The notes under the pieces: model-generated | What the model was told of the DNA's origin: nothing | Database searches by the model: none | Seen by the model: only the letters and a program-made list of their open reading frames with translations | In this document: positions 34,051-42,606 of the stretch, in pieces | Numbering within the stretch: position 1 is the first letter of the stretch | Layout: each line of letters begins with the position of its first letter | Program-made: the position numbers and the translations under genes | Source of the DNA: Candidatus Manganitrophus noduliformans | GTDB taxonomy: Bacteria; Nitrospirota; Nitrospiria; SBBL01; Manganitrophaceae | Direction: 5' to 3' | DNA: 64,000 nucleotides | Assembly: GCF_012184425.1 (NCBI RefSeq) | Contig: NZ_VTOW01000001.1 | Coordinates: 992,001 to 1,056,000 of the forward strand

Positions 34051-34992
34051 ATGGGTGGATCGATGTCAGCCGTCCGTTGGAATTCGGACTGGATCTCCGG
34101 GAATGGGGCGATCCTTCGCCGCGCGGAGGGTCTTTCCAAAATGATGGTCCTCTCTTTGGTCCTTCATGTCGCGTTTTTTTCCTTTGCATTGTATGGGCGA
34201 TCTTTTTTGGGATTCTCCCCCTCGGCATTCCAGAGCTATCAGGTGACGTTGGTTTCCCCGTCGCCCGCGCCGTCGATGCCGTCTGTCGCTCCCGCGCCGC
34301 GCGCGCCGGCGCCGGCGACCCCTGTTTCACGGCCTCCTTCTCCGCCCCCAACCCCGCCGGTGGTCGCATCAAAGCCGCTTTCTTCAAAGGGGGTTCCCCC
34401 GGTCAAAGAAGATCCGGAGCGATTGCAAGACTGGTGGAAAAAAAAAGCAGGATCAATTAAAATGCCGACGGTTCAAAAACCGAAAAACGATCCGGCCCTT
34501 CCGGCGCCGGCACAAACGGTGAAACGACCCATGGCTACCCCCGCTCCCGCGGAAACAAACCCGACGGCGCCTCCGGAAGAGATCTCCTCGCCGGCGCATC
34601 CCGCCGCGCCGTCCACTTCCGGGCCGGGCGGCGCGCCGAGCCAGGAGGCGAGCAATCCGTCGCTCGTTGCGAGCGGAAGCGCCTCGCTCAATACATCCTT
34701 ATTTAAATATCCTTATTACCTCAAAAGCCTCGAGAACAAAATCAGCGGGCAATGGTCCCCGCCGCCGGTCCTCCTCGATGAACAGATCGTCGACGCGATT
34801 GTCCAGTTCAACGTCACCCGGAGGGGGTCGATCGAATCGGTTGAAATCGAAAAGAGCTCCGGCAACATCCAATTTGATCTGGCCGCCATGCGGGCGGTCA
34901 AGAATTCGAATCCGCTCCCGCCGCTTCCAGAGGGGCTTTCGGAGGACCCGTTGAAGGTCCATTTCAGTTTCACCCTCCAGAGGGGATCATAG
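34051..34992 (+). CDS. tolA: TolA/TonB-type energy transducer
   Basis: N-terminal membrane anchor (MMVLSLVLHVAFFSFALYG), a long periplasmic stretch rich in Pro, Ala and Ser (about 75-220) and a C-terminal TonB_C/TolA-like domain (about 225-310: YYLKSLENKISGQWSPPP to VHFSFTLQ). Spans the periplasm and couples TolQR to Pal and TolB. By position it is TolA; the C-terminal domain looks TonB-like as in many non-enterobacteria. Start ATG 34051 has AGGGG 5 bases upstream; 34063 is an alternative. Confidence 0.85.
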   Translation: MGGSMSAVRWNSDWISGNGAILRRAEGLSKMMVLSLVLHVAFFSFALYGRSFLGFSPSAFQSYQVTLVSPSPAPSMPSVAPAPRAPAPATPVSRPPSPPPTPPVVASKPLSSKGVPPVKEDPERLQDWWKKKAGSIKMPTVQKPKNDPALPAPAQTVKRPMATPAPAETNPTAPPEEISSPAHPAAPSTSGPGGAPSQEASNPSLVASGSASLNTSLFKYPYYLKSLENKISGQWSPPPVLLDEQIVDAIVQFNVTRRGSIESVEIEKSSGNIQFDLAAMRAVKNSNPLPPLPEGLSEDPLKVHFSFTLQRGS

Positions 34993-34994
34993 GC

Positions 34995-36293
34995 GTGCGG
35001 GTCAGGATTTTCGTTTTACTTCTTTTAGGATTTTTTGCGGCGGCGGGGGGAAGCGATGCGGCCGATGTCTTCATCGGGACGACCCGCTCCGGCTACGAGA
35101 AAATTCCTTTGATGATCGTTCCGTTTCAGGGGGAGGGTTCGAGCGCCGAGCAGGTCTTGCTGGCCGAGACCGTCCTTCGGGCCGATCTGGAGCGATCGCA
35201 ATTCTTCACGATCGTCGAGCGAAGCAAGGTGGCTTCCGCCACAGGAAAGACCGGCGCGCCGGAAGCGACCCTCATCGCGGATGCCGGGAAAGCGGGCGTG
35301 CAGGTCTTGGCCTGGGCCAAATTGATCCCCAAAGGGGACGATTGGGCCCTGGAGAGTTACGCCTATGAGACCGCCAAGGGGGAGCAGGTGGTCGCGGTGC
35401 GAATGATCGGCGATCGGAAATCGGTCCGGATGATGGCCCATCGCTTCGCGGATAAACTCGTCTCCCACTTCACGGGGGAACCGGGGATCGCTCAGACAAA
35501 GATCGCCTACATTTCGGATATCACCGGCAAGAAAGAGGTCTATTTGATGGATTACGACGGCGCCAATGAAATGCGGATCACCGCCGATCGAAACATCGTT
35601 ATCTCTCCCCGCTGGTCGTCCGATGCCGGGCAGATCGCCTACACTTCTTACCGGGAGGGGAATCCCGATATCTACTTTCTTGACCTCGGAACCGGGCGGC
35701 GGCAGCGGATGGTTTCCTTCCCGGGGCTCAATATCTCGGCCGCCTGGTCGCCGAAGGGGGACCGGGTCGCCTTCGCGACGACGAAAGACGGCAATGCGGA
35801 AATTTACACCATGCGGCCGGACGGCACCGAATTAAAACGGATCACCTTCAATACGGCGGATGACCTCTCTCCCTCCTGGTCTCCGACCGGAAGGCAGATC
35901 GCATTTACCTCCGACCGGGGGGGAACCCCTCAAGTGTATGTGATGGATGCCGACGGATCGAACGCCCGCCGCCTGACGTTCAACGGGAACTACAATACTT
36001 CTGCGTCGTGGTCACCGAAAGGGGATTGGATCGCTTACGCCTGCCGGAACGAAGAGAGATGGCTGAAGATTTGTATCGACAGCGTCGACGGTCAGCAATC
36101 GATGCGGCTGACCGAAAGCGGATCATGGGATGATGAATCTCCCTCCTGGGCCCTCAATGGGAGAGATTTGACCTTTACATCGAATCGAACCGGGAAAAAT
36201 CAGATCTACACGATCCATGCGGACGGAACCGGATTGATCCGCCTGACCTCGAACGGGGCGAGCAACACCGCCCCGGCCTGGTCGCCAAGGTAA
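34995..36293 (+). CDS. tolB: TolB
   Basis: Signal peptide (GTG start; IFVLLLLGFFAAAGGSDA), N-terminal TolB domain (35-165) and a C-terminal six-bladed PD40/WD40-like propeller with repeats such as SPRWSSDAGQIAYTSYREG and SPSWSPTGRQIAFTSDRGG. Periplasmic partner of Pal and TolA. The gene begins 2 bases after tolA, so translation is coupled. Confidence 0.96.
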   Translation: MRVRIFVLLLLGFFAAAGGSDAADVFIGTTRSGYEKIPLMIVPFQGEGSSAEQVLLAETVLRADLERSQFFTIVERSKVASATGKTGAPEATLIADAGKAGVQVLAWAKLIPKGDDWALESYAYETAKGEQVVAVRMIGDRKSVRMMAHRFADKLVSHFTGEPGIAQTKIAYISDITGKKEVYLMDYDGANEMRITADRNIVISPRWSSDAGQIAYTSYREGNPDIYFLDLGTGRRQRMVSFPGLNISAAWSPKGDRVAFATTKDGNAEIYTMRPDGTELKRITFNTADDLSPSWSPTGRQIAFTSDRGGTPQVYVMDADGSNARRLTFNGNYNTSASWSPKGDWIAYACRNEERWLKICIDSVDGQQSMRLTESGSWDDESPSWALNGRDLTFTSNRTGKNQIYTIHADGTGLIRLTSNGASNTAPAWSPR

Positions 36294-36392
36294 GTAAAGA
36301 AGCGTTCGGAACGAGGAATGCGGAATTGAGGGGATTTCGACCCCGCATTCTCTGCTTCGAACGCATTCGAAATCGTTCACGGAGGAAAATAA

Positions 36393-36995
36393 ATGAGAAG
36401 AAGTCTCTCAACCTTTGCAGCGCTGGTTATCTTATTCTCATCGGTTGTGTTGATCGGGTGTCCTAAAAAGGTCCCCTCGACCGAAGGGTCGGCCGGGCTT
36501 TCGAGGGAGCGGTCAGGAACGGGAGATCAGGGGGAGCCGGGATCGGACGCCCGGTCGCTTCCTCCCCCTCCGACGGAAGAGCGGCTCGACCCGCTGGCAA
36601 AAGAGGCGCCGATGCCGGAGGAGACGCCGTCCGGCGGGGCCGAAGGAGGAGAGGGGGTCGCCTCGCTTCGGGATGTCTTCTTCGAATTTGATCAGTGGGT
36701 GATCGGGCCGGAGTCGAGAAATCTTTTGGAGGCCGATGCCGAATGGCTGGCGGCCCATCCGGAGGCGAAGATTCAGATCGAAGGACATGCCGATGAGCGG
36801 GGGACCGAAGAGTACAACCTGGCCCTCGGTGAGCGGCGGGCCAAGTCGGTGATGAACTTTCTGGTTAATCTGGGGGTCAGCCCCTCCCGGCTCTCTTCGA
36901 TCAGCTACGGCGAGGAAAAACCCTTCTGCAGCGAACGGTCGGAGAGTTGTTATGAGCGGAACCGCCGGGCCCATTTTGTAATCGCCCCGCGATAA
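36393..36995 (+). CDS. pal: Pal, peptidoglycan-associated lipoprotein (copy 1)
   Basis: Lipobox (VLIGC) after the signal peptide, a disordered Gly/Pro/Glu linker and an OmpA-like peptidoglycan-binding domain (DVFFEFDQWVI, IEGHADERGTEEYNLALGERR, RAHFVIAPR). Anchors the outer membrane to the wall and is recycled by TolB. A second pal-like gene lies 1.1 kb downstream in the same operon, with about the same OmpA domain but a different linker. Confidence 0.94.
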   Translation: MRRSLSTFAALVILFSSVVLIGCPKKVPSTEGSAGLSRERSGTGDQGEPGSDARSLPPPPTEERLDPLAKEAPMPEETPSGGAEGGEGVASLRDVFFEFDQWVIGPESRNLLEADAEWLAAHPEAKIQIEGHADERGTEEYNLALGERRAKSVMNFLVNLGVSPSRLSSISYGEEKPFCSERSESCYERNRRAHFVIAPR

Positions 36996-37039
36996 ATCGA
37001 TTGATCTATGGAGCCGTCGTGAACGGGAGGAGGAATGTG

Positions 37040-37888
37040 ATGCGTTATTCCGTATTTTTGCTGGCGGGAATGATCTTGCTTCAGGGATGCGGATATTCTC
37101 TCCGAATGGTCGATGTCGCCGAGGAGAATCGCGAGCTTCGCAGCAAACAGGAGACGGAAGCGCTGGTTCTCCAACTCGACGGTCAAATGAAGGAAGTGCA
37201 AGCGCAGGTGGCGAAGCTTCAGGCCGAGTTAAAGCAGACCCGGGAGGAGAGCCGAAAGGCCGTCGCCGACATTCAAAAACGACGGGCCGATATGGATGTC
37301 CGTTTTGATGAGAGCGACATTCAGCTTCGAATGGTTCAGGGGCGGCTGGAGCGGGAGGAGCGCCGGCGCGCCGACCTCCTCCAGCAGGTCGACAACGCCG
37401 CCTTCCGCTTGAACGAGCAGGAAAAAAAGTGGGAGGGCTTTCAAAAAAACCTCCAGGCGCAGATCGAAGAGATGAAGAAGGTCCATGCCGTTTTTCAGAA
37501 GCATTCCGAAGATCAGGAGAAACGGCTCGAAGAGATGACGGGGCAGATCGGCCGACTGGCGCAGGAGATCCCCTCCTCCCTCACCGCCCAGGCGGCGCAG
37601 CTCGACGAGTTGGGCCGGCAAATCCAGCGGGTGAGCCGGGATGGAGACGTCGAGCAGCTGGGTAAAAGCTTGGCCGATCTCTCCAGCGCGCTGAACATGC
37701 TTGGCGAGAAGATCACGGCCAAGGTCGATGAACAGGAAAAACTGTTGAACAAAACAACCAAACGGCTCCAGGCGCTGGAGTCGAAGCTGGCGCCGAAGGG
37801 AAAGAAATCGTCGGTTCAGGAAGAGACGCCGCCCGGAGCGAGTCCCGGAGAAGCCGGTGAAACGGTCAACGCCGCCTGGCATGAGTAA
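37040..37888 (+). CDS. Coiled-coil lipoprotein within the Tol-Pal operon
   Basis: Lipobox (LLQGC) in a 21-residue signal peptide, then almost entirely heptad-like coiled coil from about residue 35 to 260 (VLQLDGQMKEVQAQVAKLQAEL and similar), ending in a basic/acidic tail. Start ATG 37040 has GGAGGAGG 6 bases upstream; longer frames from 37001 lack this. Position between the two Pal genes suggests a periplasmic structural partner such as CpoB or a Tol-Pal spacer; function not known. Confidence 0.7.
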   Translation: MRYSVFLLAGMILLQGCGYSLRMVDVAEENRELRSKQETEALVLQLDGQMKEVQAQVAKLQAELKQTREESRKAVADIQKRRADMDVRFDESDIQLRMVQGRLEREERRRADLLQQVDNAAFRLNEQEKKWEGFQKNLQAQIEEMKKVHAVFQKHSEDQEKRLEEMTGQIGRLAQEIPSSLTAQAAQLDELGRQIQRVSRDGDVEQLGKSLADLSSALNMLGEKITAKVDEQEKLLNKTTKRLQALESKLAPKGKKSSVQEETPPGASPGEAGETVNAAWHE

Positions 37889-38063
37889 ATGGTTTTAATC
37901 GGGGGTTTTCGGCTGATCCTTGTTCGATAGGGAGGGCCGTTGGACGACGGGGCGATCGGAAGGATGCGCGATCGCGCGAACCCGTCCGGGTAACATCAAG
38001 GAGACAAAAAGAGTTCGGGTCGCAACACAATCGGTCATCAGTTTGTCATAGGAGGGTCCTTTA

Positions 38064-38639
38064 ATGAAAATGAGATCAGGTTTTTGGGTGTTGGTTGGAG
38101 TCGGTCTGCTGTTGGCGCAAGCAGGATGCGGGAAAAAAGTCACCCCCACGTCGGGCACGGCGGCATTGAGCGAGGAGAATGCCTCTTCAAGCCTTCCTTC
38201 GGGAGGGGTGACGGAGGAAGGAATTCGGGAAGAGCGGGTTCAGAGCGATTCCATGGCGATGCAGGACGGAGCGGGTGATCCGATGGCGGCGTCCGCGGCT
38301 GAGGAGGCCGGCGAGCTGCTCGATGTTTTCTTTGAATACGACCAGGCGATCTTGAAGGAAGAATCGAAGATGAATCTGCAAAAGAACGCCCAGCGTCTGA
38401 TGACCGAAAGGGTGAAGATTCGAATCGAGGGACACGCCGATGAGCGGGGGACCGAGGAGTACAATCTGGCGCTCGGGGAGCGGCGGGCCCAAGCGGTGAA
38501 GCGCTTCTTGACCGCGCTCGGCGTCGATAAGAACCGGATCAACACGATCAGCTTCGGCGAAGAGCGGCCGTTCTGCAAAGAGCCGAGCGAGAACTGCTAC
38601 AAAGAGAATCGCCGGGCCCATTTTGTGTTGACGCCATAA
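38064..38639 (+). CDS. Pal paralogue (copy 2)
   Basis: Lipobox (AQAGC) after the signal peptide and the OmpA C-terminal motif block (DVFFEYDQAIL, IEGHADERGTEEYNLALGERR, RAHFVLTP). It is very similar to copy 1 at the peptidoglycan-binding site (EEYNLALGERRA), and keeps a similar C-terminal Cys pair. Probably arose by tandem duplication within the operon. cpoB follows after 2 bases. Confidence 0.92.
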   Translation: MKMRSGFWVLVGVGLLLAQAGCGKKVTPTSGTAALSEENASSSLPSGGVTEEGIREERVQSDSMAMQDGAGDPMAASAAEEAGELLDVFFEYDQAILKEESKMNLQKNAQRLMTERVKIRIEGHADERGTEEYNLALGERRAQAVKRFLTALGVDKNRINTISFGEERPFCKEPSENCYKENRRAHFVLTP

Positions 38640-38641
38640 AC

Positions 38642-39508
38642 ATGTCACGGAGGAGACGCTTGGATTCTCTTCGAAACGGTATTTTGGGGGGGATGGTTTT
38701 ATTCATCTCCCTGACGGGGTGCGCGCTTCAGTCGAGCATGGTCGAGATGGAAAGTGATGTCGATACGATGCGAAGGCATAATCGAGAGCTTCAAGGCCGG
38801 CTCGAGCGGCTTGAAAAGGGGGCGCTGACCCCCGGCACCCCCGCCTCCGGTTCGAAACTCCCGGCGGAGATGGTTGTCCGGATGGACGGTTTGGGGACCG
38901 ACCTGCAGATGCTGACCGGCCGGGTGGACGAGGGGAATCATCTCCTCTCCTCCCTGTCGAAGCGGATGGAGGACCAATCGTTCCGAACGGAAGAGTTGTT
39001 GAGCCGGCTCGATGCCTTGGAGGCGCGGGTCCAGGCGTTGGAGAAGGGGGCCCCGGTCAAGGCCCCCGATCCCAACGAGGGAAAAACGATTCTGCCGGGA
39101 AGGACGATCGATCCGAAATCGAGTGGCGCCTCTCTGACGCCGACTGAAGCGTATAATCTTGCCTATAACGACTATCTCAGGGGGAATTACGACATCGCCA
39201 TTATGGGGTTCCAGAATTTCGTCCGACAATATCCCGGCTCGGGGCTGATTCCGCAGGCGATTTATTGGACCGGCGAGAGTTACTACAATAAACGGTCGTA
39301 CAACAAAGCGATCGAGCAATTCGAGCTGGTTCTTCGAGATTATCCGAAGAGCGAGAAGGCGCCGAACGCCCTTTTGAAGGAAGGGTTCGCTTACCTGGAA
39401 ATGGGCGACCGGATCAAAGGGAGGCTCTTCTTGAAAAAGGTCATCGAGAATTTTCCCAATTCCAACGAATCGAACCTCGCCAAGGACAAGCTCGCCAGCC
39501 TCCGGTAA
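38642..39508 (+). CDS. cpoB: CpoB/YbgF, Tol-Pal system coordinator
   Basis: Lipobox (LTGC), an N-terminal coiled coil (about 30-125) and a C-terminal TPR region with the YbgF repeats (AYNLAYNDYLRGNYDIAI, FVRQYPGSGLIPQAIYW, FELVLRDYPKSEKAPNA, FLKKVIENFPNSNES). Links outer-membrane constriction and cell-wall synthesis. A lipoprotein here, whereas E. coli CpoB is soluble. Confidence 0.92.
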   Translation: MSRRRRLDSLRNGILGGMVLFISLTGCALQSSMVEMESDVDTMRRHNRELQGRLERLEKGALTPGTPASGSKLPAEMVVRMDGLGTDLQMLTGRVDEGNHLLSSLSKRMEDQSFRTEELLSRLDALEARVQALEKGAPVKAPDPNEGKTILPGRTIDPKSSGASLTPTEAYNLAYNDYLRGNYDIAIMGFQNFVRQYPGSGLIPQAIYWTGESYYNKRSYNKAIEQFELVLRDYPKSEKAPNALLKEGFAYLEMGDRIKGRLFLKKVIENFPNSNESNLAKDKLASLR

Positions 39509-39533
39509 TCCGCAATCGATTCAGGAGCATGTT

Positions 39534-41408
39534 TTGCCGAAAATTAATATCCTTCCAGAAGGCTTAGCCAACAAAATCGCCGCCGGCGAAGTCGTCGAGC
39601 GGCCCGCCTCCGTCGTGAAGGAGCTGGTTGAGAATGCCATCGACGCCGGCAGCCGCCGGATTTTCGTCTCCCTTTTGGAGGGGGGGATCCGCCGGATTGC
39701 GGTGCAAGACGACGGGGAGGGGATGGCGCGCGAAGATGCGCTCCTCGCCTTCCAGCGGCACGCGACGAGCAAGGTGGCGGAAGAGGCCGATCTCTCCACC
39801 ATCGCGACCCTCGGATTTCGGGGGGAGGCTTTGCCGAGCATCGCGTCGGTCGCAAAAATTCGGCTGATCACCCAAGCCGCGGCGGAGACCGAAGGGACCG
39901 AAGTCCTTTTGGAAGGGGGGCAGGTGTTGGGGGTCAAAGCGGTCGGTGCGCCGAAGGGATCGCTCTTCGAGGTGACCGATCTTTTCTACAACACCCCCGC
40001 GCGAAAGAAGTTCCTGAAGTCGGCGCAGACCGAGCTGAGCCATGCCAGCGATGTCCTCTTCCACCTGGCGCTTTCTCACCCGATGATCCATTTTCGACTC
40101 ACCCACGGGAAGAAGATCCTTCTCGACGCTCCCGCCGTCTCCGATCTGAAAGACCGAATTCTCCAGCTCTTCGGAGAAGAAGTTTTCGTGCGGCTGATGG
40201 AGGCCCATGGGGAGGGCCATCTCTCCACCGGAAAGTCTCTGGAGGAGGGGGAGGAGAAGGGGCTCTACGTCGATACTTTTTTCTCCCGCCCGCCGCTTCG
40301 GGGGAACCACCGAAAGGATCAATATCTCTTCGTCAATCAACGTCCGGTCCGAAGCCCCCTTCTCTCCCATGCCGTTTATGACGCCTATGGAAGCTATTTG
40401 ATGAAGGGAGAGCATCCGTTCTTCATCCTCTTTCTTTCGATCGATCCGGCGGCGGTCGATGTCAATGTCCATCCGATGAAGCGGGAGGTCCGCTTCCAGC
40501 AGTCCGATCCGGTCCATGAGGCGGTCCGCCGCGTCATCCGGACGACCCTTTCCTTCGCCGGGATGGATGAACTGCCGGTGGCGGTGCCGCTCGAGCGGCT
40601 GATCCCGATCCAGCCGAATCCGTTGGATCGTACGAAGCAGCCGCAATTGCGATGGGTCGGATGGCCCGAGCGGGCCGCAGAAGCCGGGGCAGCGTACTGG
40701 TCGGCTGAAAAGGGAATCATTCAGACAGAACAGATACGGAATCAAGAGCAGATCGGTTTTCACTCCGCATTCCCTCCCTCTCATTCCCCATCCCCTCTGA
40801 TTCGCCCTCTGGGGCAGATCTATGGAACCTTTCTCCTGGCGGAGATCGAGGGGGAGTTTGCCTTGATCGATCAGCACACGGCGCACGAGCGGATTCTCTA
40901 CGAGCGTTTCCTCGAGCGATGGCGCGCGCTGCAGCATCCTTCGATCGAAGGAAAAGGCGATGCCGGCCCGTTCAGCGCCGTGCAGCCGCTGCTTGTTCCG
41001 CAGCAGATCGATCTCCCCGTCACGAAGGCGGGTCTCTTGAGGGATTATTTGAAAGATCTGGCCCTTTTCGGGTGGGGGATCGAGCATTTCGGGGAGACGA
41101 CCTTCCTGGTCCGCGAGGTGCCGGCGTTGATCTCGAAGATCCGTCTCGAATCGTTCCTCCACGATTTGACGGACGATCTGGCGCAGACGGAGGTCTCTTC
41201 GAAGGCGGAGCAGCCGATTTTGAACGTCATCGCTTCGATGGCCTGCCACGGCGCGATCCGGGCGAACCAGCCGCTGACCCCGCCGGAGATCGAGGCGCTC
41301 CTGAAAGATTATTTCGAGATGAAGACCCCGCCGACCTGTCCGCACGGCCGGCCGATTCTCCTCCGATATCCCCTGTTAGAACTGGAAAAACTCTTCCGAA
41401 GAAAATAA
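39534..41408 (+). CDS. mutL: DNA mismatch repair protein MutL
   Basis: GHKL ATPase N-terminus (INILPEGLANKIAAGEVVERPASVVKELVENAIDAG motif region 3-40, GFRGEALPSI, NVHPMKREVRF), a variable linker (about 375-420) and the C-terminal dimerisation domain with the endonuclease residues DQHTAHERILYE and ACHGAIRANQ. Recruited by MutS; nicks DNA when the DQHA(X)2E(X)4E type motif is present, as here (QHTAHERILYE). TTG start 39534 with GGAG upstream. The linker carries a short piece reading RNQEQIGF that resembles a dispersed repeat. Confidence 0.95.
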   Translation: MPKINILPEGLANKIAAGEVVERPASVVKELVENAIDAGSRRIFVSLLEGGIRRIAVQDDGEGMAREDALLAFQRHATSKVAEEADLSTIATLGFRGEALPSIASVAKIRLITQAAAETEGTEVLLEGGQVLGVKAVGAPKGSLFEVTDLFYNTPARKKFLKSAQTELSHASDVLFHLALSHPMIHFRLTHGKKILLDAPAVSDLKDRILQLFGEEVFVRLMEAHGEGHLSTGKSLEEGEEKGLYVDTFFSRPPLRGNHRKDQYLFVNQRPVRSPLLSHAVYDAYGSYLMKGEHPFFILFLSIDPAAVDVNVHPMKREVRFQQSDPVHEAVRRVIRTTLSFAGMDELPVAVPLERLIPIQPNPLDRTKQPQLRWVGWPERAAEAGAAYWSAEKGIIQTEQIRNQEQIGFHSAFPPSHSPSPLIRPLGQIYGTFLLAEIEGEFALIDQHTAHERILYERFLERWRALQHPSIEGKGDAGPFSAVQPLLVPQQIDLPVTKAGLLRDYLKDLALFGWGIEHFGETTFLVREVPALISKIRLESFLHDLTDDLAQTEVSSKAEQPILNVIASMACHGAIRANQPLTPPEIEALLKDYFEMKTPPTCPHGRPILLRYPLLELEKLFRRK

Positions 41409-41445
41409 CCTGCCTCGGTGTCTGCCGCGGATGAAAATCATCCCC

Positions 41446-42606
41446 TCATGACAGCCCCAGTGCCCGGAGAAGCGCTTCCAAAACGCGCTCCGCGCTGAAA
41501 TACTCTTTCGCGATTTCACGCGCCGCGCGGGCGTGCCGCGGATAGTCCGATTCGATCGCCTCCACCGCGGCGACGATCTCCTCGAGGGTGTTGAAGGCGA
41601 AGAGCCCCTCCCCGGTCGGGAGGCGGTCTCCGAAGCCGGTGTCTTGCGTGATCACCGGACGGCCGGCGGCGAGATAACAGGCGCTCCGCTCGCTGAACCA
41701 GCCGCTCCGAAGCCGGACGTTCTGGTCCTTGGCGACGGTAAACTCCCCCCGGGAAGCCCAGAGGTAGTCCCGATAGCGCCAGGGATCGAGGGTGAACGCG
41801 TGCGCGTCGGCCAGCCGCCATCCTTTTGTTTCAAGGAGCGAGCGGCTCTCGGCGTCGAGACCGGCGAGGCCGAGCGCGATTTCGACCGGCGGGGCGATCC
41901 GGCGGGGAAGGTCGATGAACTTCAGGAATTCGCGGTCTTTGCTCCAGTAGTAGACCTCGCCGCAAAATTCGATTTCGCCCCGCTGCCGCCAGTTCGCCAC
42001 CGTAGTATACGCCTCGCCGGGGGGAGGGGCCCCTTCCCAGAGGTCGAGAAGGACCGGCTGGCGGGTCCGGGCGCGAAGCCGTGGGAGGGGCGGGATCGGG
42101 CAGTCGGGATCTCCGATCTTCTCGCCGTAGGTGACGAAGTCGTCGTGTTCTTCCAAAAGCCATTTTCTCTCTCCATGAGAGACCGCAATTTCATCGCCGA
42201 CCGGATCGGTTCCGAAATAGACGAGCCGGCCGACCTTCAGCCCCTCTTCCGCGAACTTCGTCGCCCCCGCCACATTCAGCACGGCGTCGGCTTCGGCCAA
42301 AAGGGTCTCCGCCTCGGCCCGCGCCATCCCGAGCCACCCTTTGTCCGAGTAGCTGCGGCGATAGGCCCACCGCCCCTTCATCCCAAACGCCTCCGCCACC
42401 CGCGTCAGGTACGGGGCCGCGTAGTCGGAATCGTTCACGTGCATTTGACGGAGCGGATCATACGGCCACTGCGAGGTCGTCTCGAAATAGTAGACTTCGT
42501 GGCCCAGGCGGCGCAGGCCGACCGCGATCTGCATGTGCATCCAGGCCATGCCGGCATAGGGATTGTTGGCCAGCGTTCCGACCACGATGAGACGCTGTTT
42601 CCTCAC
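41446..42606 (-). CDS. Glycosyltransferase (CgeB/GT4-like)
   Basis: 386 residues. N-terminal Rossmann half with VVGTLANNPYAGMAWMH and an acceptor-binding Gly loop, C-terminal half with FSERSACYLAAGRPVITQDTGF, a CgeB-like donor-site motif. Start at GTG 42606, inside a GTGA overlap with the MsbA-like gene; a longer frame from 42729 would overlap that gene by 126 bases. Last gene of a three-gene glycan operon with the GT2 fusion and the exporter. Confidence 0.78.
   Translation of the reverse strand: MRKQRLIVVGTLANNPYAGMAWMHMQIAVGLRRLGHEVYYFETTSQWPYDPLRQMHVNDSDYAAPYLTRVAEAFGMKGRWAYRRSYSDKGWLGMARAEAETLLAEADAVLNVAGATKFAEEGLKVGRLVYFGTDPVGDEIAVSHGERKWLLEEHDDFVTYGEKIGDPDCPIPPLPRLRARTRQPVLLDLWEGAPPPGEAYTTVANWRQRGEIEFCGEVYYWSKDREFLKFIDLPRRIAPPVEIALGLAGLDAESRSLLETKGWRLADAHAFTLDPWRYRDYLWASRGEFTVAKDQNVRLRSGWFSERSACYLAAGRPVITQDTGFGDRLPTGEGLFAFNTLEEIVAAVEAIESDYPRHARAAREIAKEYFSAERVLEALLRALGLS

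Noticed and set aside
39564-41345. Very long antisense frame opposite mutL (593 codons)
   Set aside because: Mirror of a confirmed mutL in GC-rich DNA; no family features in the antisense peptide.
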